Shown: piece after piece, positions 34,018 through 41,727 of the stretch
How the letters are laid out: every line of letters starts with the position of its first letter
Position numbering within the stretch: the first letter of the stretch is position 1
Assembly (NCBI RefSeq): GCF_021166585.1
Contig: NZ_JAJOZE010000010.1
Span: 56,756 to 120,755 of the forward strand
Direction of reading: 5' to 3'
Length of the DNA: 64,000 bases
Source of the DNA: Metabacillus kandeliae
GTDB taxonomy: Bacteria; Bacillota; Bacilli; Bacillales; Bacillaceae
Notes under the pieces: model-generated
The model's input: the letters and a program-made list of their open reading frames with translations, nothing else
Databases searched by the model: none
Told to the model about the DNA's origin: nothing
Position numbers and translations under genes: made by a program

Positions 34018-35391
34018 TTAATTCAAAAGCGGCAATGGATTAATCGCGTTTCCTGCACCTTGCCATGGGCCGTCGTGGATTTCAAAGTGCAAGTGTTTGC
34101 CTGTTGAATTTCCTGTGTTGCCCATGATGCCGATCTGCTGTCCTTGTTCAACGGTTTGGCCCGTGTGAACGAGGAGGCGTTCCTGATGCGCATAAACTGT
34201 TGTGTAGATTTTGCCGTTAATGCTGTGTGTGATGTAGACAACGTTACCGAAGCTGCTGGAATAGCCAGCACGCGTAACAGTTCCTGCTGCTGCTGCATAA
34301 ACCGGTACATTCGGTGCCGGATTGGCAAAGTCGATGCCGGCATGCAGTTTGTGCTTATGTGTAATTGGATGGACCCTCATGCCGAAGCCGGATGTGAACA
34401 CACCATTTGTCGGCTTAATGAAGTTGCCGCTTCCCGTTTGCGGTGAAGTGCTCTCGCTCGGTTCCGGGCTGCTGGTTGATGCAGATGGAGCCGGCGAGCC
34501 GCTTTCACGGCTTTCTTGGGCTTGCTTCGCAGTTGCTTTTGCATGCTCGGCAGCTGCTGCTTTTTCAGCTGCTGCACGGCGTGCCGCTTCAGCTGCCTGG
34601 CGCTTGCGTTCTTCTTCAGCTGCTTTGGCACGGGCAATTTCTTTTTGAATAGCAGCGTCCTGATCTGCCAGGAAGGATGATTTTTCTTGAAGAGTCATCA
34701 AGTCATCCTCAGCATCGTCGTGTTCTTTTTGAGTGGAAGCCATAAATTTATTTTTATCGTCCATTTGCTTGTTCAATGTTTCTTTTAAGCTTTCAAGCTC
34801 AGAAAGAGCTGTTTGCAGCTTCTGCAGGCTGCTATTTAGTTCTGCTTCTTTTTGCTCCAATAGATTCATATCTTTTTCATGAGCTTTGATAATTTCTTTA
34901 TCAGCATCAACAATTGTAGATACAGCGCTCATGCGGGAGACAAAGTCACTGAAATTCTGAGCACCCAGCAGCACATCTAAATAGCGGATCATTCCGCCGC
35001 TTTCCTGCATAGAGCGGGCACGGTTCTTCAGCAGCTCATTGCGTTCTGCGATCCGCTTTTTTACAGCTGCGATTTCTTTTTTGGCATCTTCAATATTTTT
35101 CTTCGTTTCTTCTACTTCTGCCTGCTTGTCCGCAATCTTGCCGCTTGTAGCAGATACCTTCATATCAAGGTTTTTGATTTCTTCGTTCAGTTTGGCTTCT
35201 GTTTGTTTCAATTCGTTAATGCGGCTTTGTTTGGATTGGATATTGGAGTTCACGCCAGATTGCTGGTCACGGACTTCCTTTTGCTTTTCTTCAAGTGTTT
35301 GAGCTGCAGCAATTGGATTGTTTAAAGGAATCAGAATTCCGCTTGTGCCGATTATGGCGGCTAATCCCCAAGACATTATCTTTCTGTTCAC
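34018..35391 (-). CDS. EnvC-like coiled-coil M23 peptidoglycan hydrolase
   Basis: 457 residues starting GTG behind GGGGAGG. Signal peptide (GLAAIIGTSGILIPLNNPIAA), a long coiled coil (residues about 30-270), a Ser/Pro linker, and a C-terminal LytM/M23 domain with complete zinc ligands (HAGIDF for HxxxD, HLHFE for HxH). It directly follows ftsX, so it is the likely hydrolase gated by FtsEX through its coiled coil, as PcsB, RipC, CwlO and EnvC are. Unlike EnvC, whose LytM domain is degenerate, the active site here is intact. Confidence 0.9.
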   Translation of the reverse strand: MNRKIMSWGLAAIIGTSGILIPLNNPIAAAQTLEEKQKEVRDQQSGVNSNIQSKQSRINELKQTEAKLNEEIKNLDMKVSATSGKIADKQAEVEETKKNIEDAKKEIAAVKKRIAERNELLKNRARSMQESGGMIRYLDVLLGAQNFSDFVSRMSAVSTIVDADKEIIKAHEKDMNLLEQKEAELNSSLQKLQTALSELESLKETLNKQMDDKNKFMASTQKEHDDAEDDLMTLQEKSSFLADQDAAIQKEIARAKAAEEERKRQAAEAARRAAAEKAAAAEHAKATAKQAQESRESGSPAPSASTSSPEPSESTSPQTGSGNFIKPTNGVFTSGFGMRVHPITHKHKLHAGIDFANPAPNVPVYAAAAGTVTRAGYSSSFGNVVYITHSINGKIYTTVYAHQERLLVHTGQTVEQGQQIGIMGNTGNSTGKHLHFEIHDGPWQGAGNAINPLPLLN

Positions 35392-35468
35392 TTTCGTTCC
35401 TCCCCGGTTTATGTATCTGACGGGCTGTTATGCCGGCATTCTTTCGTTCGCCGGCATAGGCCCTTTCT

Positions 35469-36359
35469 TTATACTTTCAAGAACTTTCTTACGGACATTA
35501 AGCTTCCCCAGACACCAATCAGACCGCCGATCAATAAGAGCAGGCCGGAAATTTGATAAACAAATGGGCTGAATGGGAGCAGCTGGACATAGGATCCCTG
35601 GAGCTTCGGAAGCGCCCAGGTGTATAGAGCATTATATATGGAAACGATGAGCGCGATCGGAACCAGTGAGCCAAGCACTCCGAGAATCAGGCCTTCAAGG
35701 AAGAACGGCCATCTGATAAAGGAGTTGGTGGCTCCTACGAGTTTCATAATCTCTATTTCTTTTCTTCTGGCAAAAATGGTTATTTTAATTGTATTTGAAA
35801 TCAGGAACATGGCAGTCAGGATCAATCCAATGATCAGCCCAATCCCGATATTTCTTGCAATAGATAAGTTGCTGAAAAGCTTTTTCACTTCATCTTTTTG
35901 GTAATTGACCTTGTAGGCATTATCAAGATTTTGAAGTTTTTGAGCTACTTCAGGAGTTTGACGCGGGTCCTCTGCTTTAACGTTGAATGCATCATTCAGC
36001 GGATTATTTTGCTTAAAGAGCTTCCACGACTTTCCTTCTTCTCCCATGCTGGCAATCAGGTTGTCCAGTTCCTGCTTTTTAGAGGAAAATTCCACTTGCT
36101 GAACACCGGGAACCTTTTCTATATCCTGCTGCAGCTTAGCCTGCTCATCTTTGCTGGCTGTGACATCAACCAGCACTTTAATGCTGACATCGCCTTCTAC
36201 GTTGTTCGCAAAGTTGTTCAAGTTCAGCATAATGACTAGGAATGTACCGACCAGAATGAGCGTCATTGTGACGGCACTGACTGATGCAAGTGTCATCCAC
36301 GCGTTTCTTCCGAGAGATTTTAAGCTTTCGCGCAAGTGGCGGCCAAGGGTATTAATCAT
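35469..36359 (-). CDS. ftsX: cell division ABC transporter permease FtsX
   Basis: 296 residues from the ATG at 36359 (GGGGAG ten bases upstream, MINTLGRHLRESLKSLGRN), the length of B. subtilis FtsX. One N-terminal helix, a large extracytoplasmic loop (EGDVSIKVLVDVTASKDEQA, then QVEFSSKKQELDNLIASM), and three C-terminal helices. It overlaps the 3' end of ftsE by 8 bp and is followed by the M23 gene. FtsEX drives peptidoglycan hydrolase activity and in B. subtilis sporulation entry. Confidence 0.95.
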   Translation of the reverse strand: MINTLGRHLRESLKSLGRNAWMTLASVSAVTMTLILVGTFLVIMLNLNNFANNVEGDVSIKVLVDVTASKDEQAKLQQDIEKVPGVQQVEFSSKKQELDNLIASMGEEGKSWKLFKQNNPLNDAFNVKAEDPRQTPEVAQKLQNLDNAYKVNYQKDEVKKLFSNLSIARNIGIGLIIGLILTAMFLISNTIKITIFARRKEIEIMKLVGATNSFIRWPFFLEGLILGVLGSLVPIALIVSIYNALYTWALPKLQGSYVQLLPFSPFVYQISGLLLLIGGLIGVWGSLMSVRKFLKV

Positions 36360-37038
36360 ATAAACCATACTCCCCTCTGGCTTCATCGCGCACCACTTTG
36401 CCGTCTTCTATGACAATAACGCGCCTTGTGATGCTGTTGACGATTTCGCGGTTATGCGTCGCCATTACAATCGTTGTGCCTCTGTTGTTGATTTCCTCAA
36501 AGATATTCATTATCTCCCAGGAGGTGTCAGGATCCAGGTTGCCTGTCGGTTCATCTGCGATGACCACACCCGGATTATTAACGATTGATCTTGCAAGTGA
36601 TACACGCTGCTGCTCGCCGCCTGACAGTTCATCCGGAAAGCTTCTTGCCTTGTGCTTCAGCTGAACGAGATCCAGCACATCCAGCACTTTTTTCTTGATG
36701 TTTTTCTGGCTTTCTCCGATTACTTCAAGTGCGAAGGCAACATTTTCAAACACCGTCAGCCTCGGCAAAAGTTTGAAATCCTGGAAAACGACGCCGATGC
36801 CTCTTCTTAAATAAGGGACCCTGCTCTCTTTAAGCTTAGCAAGATTTACCCCGTTGATAATGATCTTGCCGGAGGTTGGTTTTTCCTCACGGTACATCAT
36901 TTTAATAAACGTACTTTTACCTGCCCCGCTGGGACCGACTACATAAACGAACTCACCCTGGTTAATTTTAATGTTGATGCCGTTTATAGCCAGCACGCCA
37001 TTCGGGTAGGTTTTATAAACCTGTTCCATTTCAATCAT
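36352..37038 (-). CDS. ftsE: cell division ATP-binding protein FtsE
   Basis: 228 residues from the ATG at 37038 (GGGTGA upstream). Walker A GPSGAGKST, signature LSGGEQQRVSLA, Walker B VVIADEPTGNLD, switch His in MATHNREIV: a complete ABC ATPase. It partners FtsX. The upstream ATG at 37047 has no suitable site. Confidence 0.96.
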   Translation of the reverse strand: MIEMEQVYKTYPNGVLAINGINIKINQGEFVYVVGPSGAGKSTFIKMMYREEKPTSGKIIINGVNLAKLKESRVPYLRRGIGVVFQDFKLLPRLTVFENVAFALEVIGESQKNIKKKVLDVLDLVQLKHKARSFPDELSGGEQQRVSLARSIVNNPGVVIADEPTGNLDPDTSWEIMNIFEEINNRGTTIVMATHNREIVNSITRRVIVIEDGKVVRDEARGEYGLYD

Positions 37039-37375
37039 GAAAATCACCCAAAGCTATTATTTTTTTGTTGCTATTGTATTTAATTGTTACTTTCCACCTG
37101 AAAAATTTGAAGGCTGCTACAAGTAGCACCCTTAGAGGTTTTGTACTTCATCATGCGGTTTTGTCATATGTTGTCGAATGCAAGTCGAATTATTGGAAAG
37201 TTTTTCTCACAGCCATCATTATAACATCTATTTAAGACAAGAATAGGCTCATTATTATTACATTTGTGTTTCAATGGGGTTAAAAGGACGTTTATTATGA
37301 CAAAAAACGGGTAAATTAAAAAGTGCTTTTCGTATTATGAAAAAAGATATATTTCCAATATACAAAATACGACAA
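37039..37375. other. ftsE promoter region
   Basis: 337 bases without a gene. An extended -10, TG-T-TATAAT on the minus strand (37218-37226), is the best promoter candidate, about 180 nt before ftsE; the matching -35 is poor. The rest is AT-rich with no clear feature. Confidence 0.45.
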
Positions 37376-37407
37376 CAAAAAAAGGCCCGTTTGCCGGTCC
37401 TTTTTTT
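37376..37407 (-). terminator. terminator of cccB
   Basis: AAAGGACCG and CGGGCCTTT pair with one mismatch, followed by TTTT on the minus strand, right after the cccB stop. Confidence 0.7.
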
Positions 37408-37410
37408 GAC

Positions 37411-37731
37411 TCATTTTTTTTCGGAAAGCCATTTGGCTACCGCTTCTTCTGCGGCTTTATCTCCGCCAAGAATATTCGGCGGCATATTGCCTTTTCCGTT
37501 TTCAATGATTTTTTGAATTTCTTCAGCATTGTGCTCTGCGCCAACTTTTTCAAGGCTTGGACCATATCCGCCCTTAAGGTCGCCGCCATGGCAGCTAGAA
37601 CAGTTTTGTTTAAAAACTTCCGGGCCGTTTGCTGATTCTGTTGCCGTTTTGGAATCACTGCCTCCCCCGCCGCCGCATGCAGCCAGGACAAACGAAGTAC
37701 CGAGTATAAGTGCTGCTATTTTACGCTTCAT
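37411..37731 (-). CDS. cccB: lipoprotein cytochrome c-551 (CccB)
   Basis: 106 residues. Lipobox VLAAC followed by a Gly/Ser linker, one heme c site CSSCH, and a distal Met ligand in NMPPN. It would be a membrane-tethered electron carrier between the cytochrome bc complex and oxidase. Its place next to yvjA and ftsE is as in B. subtilis. Confidence 0.94.
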   Translation of the reverse strand: MKRKIAALILGTSFVLAACGGGGGSDSKTATESANGPEVFKQNCSSCHGGDLKGGYGPSLEKVGAEHNAEEIQKIIENGKGNMPPNILGGDKAAEEAVAKWLSEKK

Positions 37732-37781
37732 TGCTTTCTCCTCTCAAAAAAGGAAGTAATAACAGGGCTATTATAACCTAT

Positions 37782-38648
37782 CTAAGCCCGTTTGAAACCT
37801 TCTCCAAGCACCTCTGAAGCGTCCATTACGATAACAAAAGCGCTTGGGTCAATGCTTTTCACCAATTGTTTCAGCTTTGTGAATTCTGTCTGATCGACGA
37901 CGCACATGATGATCGGCTTTTCTAAGTCTGTATAGCCCCCAAATGCCGAGAGCTTTGTCACGCCTCTGTCAATCTGGCTTAAGATTGCCTGGCGCACTTC
38001 CTCTTCACGCTGGGAAATAACCATCGCCATCTTGCTCCGCCCGAGTCCGATCTGAACCACATCAATCGTTTTGCTTGTTACATATAACCCGATTAATGCG
38101 TAAAGTCCCCGCTCAATATCAAAGACGAACGCTGCTGCGATCACAATCATGCCATCTATAATAGCTACGCATGTCCCAAGCGAAAGCCCGGTGAATTTAT
38201 GAATAATCTGCGCGGCCAAATCTGTACCGCCTGTTGATGCCTTTCCTCTGAAAACAAGACCAAGCCCTAGACCAACGCCTATTCCTCCGAACAGCGCCCC
38301 AAGCAGAGCATTGTTTGTAGCAGGCTCCCAATCCTTCGTTAAAAACACGACTAAAGGAAGGAACACTGTACCGATCAGTGTCTTAAAACCGAACTGCTTA
38401 CCAAGAACAAGCACCCCTGCAACGAATAGCGGAATGTTGAATGCCCATTGCACATAAGCCGGCTCCCAGCTTAGAACAGAATGCAAAATCGTACTGATCC
38501 CGCTCACACCGCCAGATGCCACCTTATTAGGAAGCAAAAACAAGTTAAACGCCAGCGCAACAATGCCTGAGCCGGCTAATATGCTTGCATACTCAATAAT
38601 TTTCTGAAATAAAGGATGAGATAAATTCGTTCCTCTGCGCTGCTTCAT
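37782..38648 (-). CDS. yvjA: YitT family membrane protein (YvjA)
   Basis: 288 residues: five or six membrane helices (GSGIVALAFNLFLLPNKVAS, GGVSGISTILH) and a C-terminal DUF2179 domain (SQREEEVRQAILSQIDRGVT, FTKLKQLVKSIDPSAFVIVM). Function unknown; the family is common in Firmicutes. It is upstream of cccB in the same direction. Confidence 0.9.
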   Translation of the reverse strand: MKQRRGTNLSHPLFQKIIEYASILAGSGIVALAFNLFLLPNKVASGGVSGISTILHSVLSWEPAYVQWAFNIPLFVAGVLVLGKQFGFKTLIGTVFLPLVVFLTKDWEPATNNALLGALFGGIGVGLGLGLVFRGKASTGGTDLAAQIIHKFTGLSLGTCVAIIDGMIVIAAAFVFDIERGLYALIGLYVTSKTIDVVQIGLGRSKMAMVISQREEEVRQAILSQIDRGVTKLSAFGGYTDLEKPIIMCVVDQTEFTKLKQLVKSIDPSAFVIVMDASEVLGEGFKRA

Positions 38649-38826
38649 TATGAACCTCCGAATGACTAACTATTTGCCAGAGAGAGTATAGCACCCTTTC
38701 CCCCGCAGTGTAAATAGCTTCCAGATAAAGTGGTAAAGCAAGAAAGCGGAGAGCTGACTGTACTAGGTTTTGATGGAAACTAGGAAAAAATTCAGTTTTT
38801 TGGAATAGTCTCGATTGATTATGTAT

Positions 38827-39470
38827 CAGATTAATCGGAGGGCTCTTTGCAACGGGCCATTCGGGAATATAATGGCTGGTTTGGTGAATATAACGGCCGT
38901 TTTGGTGAATATCTGCTTCAAATCGGGGAATATGGTGGCTGGTTCGGTGAATATGGTACTGCGCTGGCTTTGGAAATTGAGTTTTCACTTTGTAAAAAGG
39001 AGTTTTCCGTATTATGGCATGTAATGCATGCCTAGTTTTGGTTCAGATTAATGGAGTTGTTCTCTGTAACCGGCTGTTGGCTAATATAATAACTGTTTTG
39101 GCGAATATAACGGCCGCTTTGGCGAATATCTGCTTTGAATCGGTGAATATATTGGCTGGTTCGGTGAATATGGTACTGTGCTGGCTTTGGTAATTGAGTT
39201 TTCACTTCGTAAAAAGGAGTTTTCCGTATTATGGCATGGACTGCATGCCTATTTTTGGTTCAGATCAATCGTATTATGGCATGGACTGCATGCCTATTTT
39301 TGGTTCAGATCAATGGGGTTGTTCTTTGTAACCGGCTGTTCGTGAAAATAATAGGTAGTTTGGTGAATATCCGCTTTCAATCGGTGAATATATTGGCTGT
39401 TCGGTGAATATGGCACTTTGCTTAGTCTGAAAAGAAGTTTTAACTATGTATAAAGGGAATTTCGGCTTTA
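38827..39470. repeat. nested repeat block: 217-bp tandem units made of about 21-bp repeats
   Basis: Unit A (38827-39043) and unit B (39044-39260) are each 217 bp and start CAGATTAAT. A 45-bp piece of B's end is duplicated (39261-39305), and a partial unit C follows from 39306. Each unit begins with five short repeats of form TTCGGTGAATAT-N9 at about 21-bp spacing, then TTGAGTTTTCACTT and GGCATG-N5-CATGCC. In one frame the short repeats read as 7-residue units ((F/I)GEYGGW type), but stops and frame changes argue against a gene. Confidence 0.8.
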
Positions 39471-39521
39471 AGAAAAACGCTGTACCTGCCTATGTTAGTA
39501 AAAGATGCAAATTCCTCACAC

Positions 39522-39653
39522 CTGTTGATTGGAGCAGCAGGGGGGAGACTCCTGCGGGAGCAGCGGGACAGGTGAGACCCCGCAAGCGCTAAAGCGCAGA
39601 GGAGGCTCACCGCCCGCCCCGCGGAAAGCGGACCCCTCGTGCTGAAATCAACA
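39522..39653. repeat. 132-bp dispersed repeat with 9-bp terminal inverted repeats
   Basis: Bounded by CTGTTGATT and AATCAACAG. The interior is GC-rich and self-complementary (GACTCCTGCGGGAGCAGCGG, GAGGAGGCTCACCGCCCGCC). The same design recurs at 41509-41650 and, decayed, at 2785-2940. No coding capacity: it looks like a palindromic non-autonomous element. Confidence 0.75.
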
Positions 39654-39766
39654 GCCAATTTATTAGAACAAACATAAAAGATACATAGGCAGATTGCTCA
39701 GTTAAAATCCAAATCCATAAGTCAAATCCCAAAAGTGCTTTCTCCTCTCTCCTCCAAAACAAAAAA

Positions 39767-39787
39767 CCGGCCAATTAAGGCCGGGTT
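39767..39787 (-). terminator. terminator overlapping the 3' end of the four-helix protein gene
   Basis: CCGGCC and GGCCGG pair around AATTAA, with TTTTTTG after it on the minus strand. The stop codon at 39775 lies in the loop. Confidence 0.7.
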
Positions 39788-40194
39788 CTGCTATGAAAAG
39801 TTGAAGATCCATTAGTGCTGTTTACACGGCTCCGGAAGCTGACGTTTTTTGGCTGCTTCCCGGAGATGCATGCAGCAAAGGTAAAAATGGTGATAATAAG
39901 AAGTCCCAGTGTGAGCATCCCGAACCCTACAGCCATTAGAATGGCAGAGTCCATGTAAGAATGGAAGCCGGTCATGCCAAGGAGCATGGTACCCCCAAGC
40001 GCCGAAAACATGACTCCCCACAAGTAAATTTTTTGTTTTCCCCATATAAAGAGGAGAACTCCGCCGGAAAGGATGATGACGGCCAAAGCCGTATAAAGTC
40101 CTTCTGTACCGGACCATTTTGAGAGACCCATTAGGCCGTAGAGCAGGGAAAAGGCAAACGGACAGCTGATGATCACCCTTAAAAGGACCTTCAA
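39775..40194 (-). CDS. small membrane protein, four helices
   Basis: 139 residues from a TTG at 40194 (GGAGG eight bases upstream). Four membrane helices (VIISCPFAFSLLYGLMGL; ALAVIILSGGVLLFIWG; LWGVMFSALGGTMLLGM; AILMAVGFGMLTLGLLIITI), short loops, no known domain. The last 27 residues are polar and reach into the terminator. A +1-type slip in the run CCAAAAAAC would instead give a short basic tail ending at 39812, so the true C-terminus is uncertain. Confidence 0.65.
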   Translation of the reverse strand: MKVLLRVIISCPFAFSLLYGLMGLSKWSGTEGLYTALAVIILSGGVLLFIWGKQKIYLWGVMFSALGGTMLLGMTGFHSYMDSAILMAVGFGMLTLGLLIITIFTFAACISGKQPKNVSFRSRVNSTNGSSTFHSRTRP

Positions 40195-40299
40195 TTTTCA
40201 CACCTCCGAATCGTCACATAGATAAGAATTATTTACCCGGTATTTTAAAGCGACAAACGCTCCATCTTTTTCCTGTACGACAATATTCGAGGTTTGGGA

Positions 40300-41398
40300 T
40301 TACAGTTTCGAGCGGAGATACGAGTTAATGAACGTGTCCAGTTCGCCGTCCATCACCGATTGCGTATTCCCGACTTCTGTGTTGGTTCTGTGATCTTTCA
40401 CAAGAGAGTATGGGTGGAAAACATAGGACCGGATCTGGCTTCCCCATCCGATATCCTTTTGCTCGCCGCGGATTTCAGCAAGCTGTGCTTCCTGCTCTTC
40501 AATTTTCTTTTGATAAAGCTTTGCTTTCAGCATTTTCATCGCATGCTCGCGGTTTTTGATCTGGGACCGCTCTGTTTGGCAGGATACAACCACGTTTGTC
40601 GGGATGTGGGTAATCCTTACAGCTGAGTCTGTTGTATTAATATGCTGCCCGCCGGCGCCGCTTGCACGATAAGTGTCAATTTTCAGATCTTCCGTACGGA
40701 TGTCAATTTCAATTTCATCGTTGAATTCCGGCATGATTTCACAGGAAACAAAAGATGTATGGCGGCGTCCTGATGAATCAAACGGCGAGATCCGAACAAG
40801 GCGGTGAACACCTTTTTCTGCTTTTAAATAGCCGTATGCGTTATGTCCTTTAATGAGAAGAGTAACAGACTTGATGCCTGCTTCATCTCCAGGCAGATAA
40901 TCAAGCGTATCGACTTTAAAACCTTTTTTCTCGGCCCAGCGAGTGTACATGCGAAGCAGCATGCTGCCCCAGTCCTGTGATTCTGTTCCGCCGGCACCTG
41001 GGTGCAATTCAAGAATCGCATTATTTTTATCATATGGCTCGCTCAATAAGAGCTGCAGCTCAAAGTCACTAAGCGTTTTCGTAAATTCCTTCAGCTCGCT
41101 CACAAGCTCTTCCTGCAGTTCTTCGTCAGGCTCTTCCCTTAAAAGATCATGCGTCATTTGCAGGTTTTCCTGATTCTCACTAAGCTCATGATAGCCATTT
41201 ACCTGTTCCTTCAGAGCATTGGACTCGTTGATTACTGTCTGTGCAGCGTTCTGGTCATCCCAAAAGCTAGGCATGGACATTTGCTCATCAAGCTCGCGAA
41301 TGCGTGTTTCCTTTACATCGAGGTCAAAGAGACCCCCTAAAGTCCGCTAATTTCTTAGCTGTTTTGTCTAGCTCTTGACGAATTTCTACTAAATCCAT
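40300..41398 (-). CDS. prfB: peptide chain release factor 2, with programmed +1 frameshift
   Basis: The gene starts at the ATG at 41398 and reads [20 protein letters not shown] until an in-frame TGA at codon 25 (41324-41326). The classic slip site AGGGGG-TCT-CTT-TGA-C is present, so translation shifts +1 and continues to 40300. The product of about 366 residues carries the GGQ motif ([13 protein letters not shown]) and the SPF stop-codon-reading motif ([14 protein letters not shown]). It recognises UGA and UAA, and the frameshift makes RF2 regulate itself. It follows secA, as in B. subtilis. Confidence 0.97.
41324..41336 (-). promoter_or_regulatory. prfB recoding site
   Basis: Shine-Dalgarno-like AGGGGG three bases before CTT-TGA-C on the minus strand, the conserved +1 frameshift signal of release factor 2 genes. 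Confidence 0.95.
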
Positions 41399-41508
41399 AA
41401 CAGTCACCTCATGTTTTTCTTTTCATTTCGTAAAAACTTCTATTCCTTATCATAATCAAAAACAAGCAAAAAAGAAAACGAACCTTGCCGATTTTTTAAA
41501 ATAAGGCT

Positions 41509-41650
41509 CTTTTAAATTTGCCTGTTGATTTCCGTTGCAGGCGTCCGCTTTCCGCGGGCAGTGCGGGAGCCTCCTCGTCGATTCTCTCCTGCGGGGTCTC
41601 CCGTCACTTGCACTCCCGCAGGAGTCTCCCGCCTTCCACTCCAATCAACA
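41509..41650. repeat. dispersed repeat copy between prfB and secA
   Basis: TGTTGATT (41523) and AATCAACA (41643-41650) bound a GC-rich, self-complementary interior (CTCCTGCGGGGTCTCCCG; CACTCCCGCAGGAGTCTCCC). The left flank GGCTCTTTTAAATTTG matches the copy at 2785. The interior resembles that at 39522-39653 in opposite orientation. Confidence 0.75.
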
Positions 41651-41694
41651 ATTGCTTAAAAACTAACATTTTTCTTTAACATAGCCAAAACAAA

Positions 41695-41719
41695 AGAAAA
41701 AAAGAGGCTTGCACCTCTC
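41695..41719 (-). terminator. terminator of secA
   Basis: AGAGG and CCTCT pair around CTTGCA, followed by TTTTTTTC on the minus strand, right after the secA stop. Confidence 0.7.
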
Positions 41720-41727
41720 ATTTTCTC

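Noticed and set aside
38847..39035. Open frame with 7-residue (F/I)GEY repeats, possible small repetitive protein
   Set aside because: The frame is broken in the other units of the same block and has no proper start site; the signal is a DNA tandem repeat.
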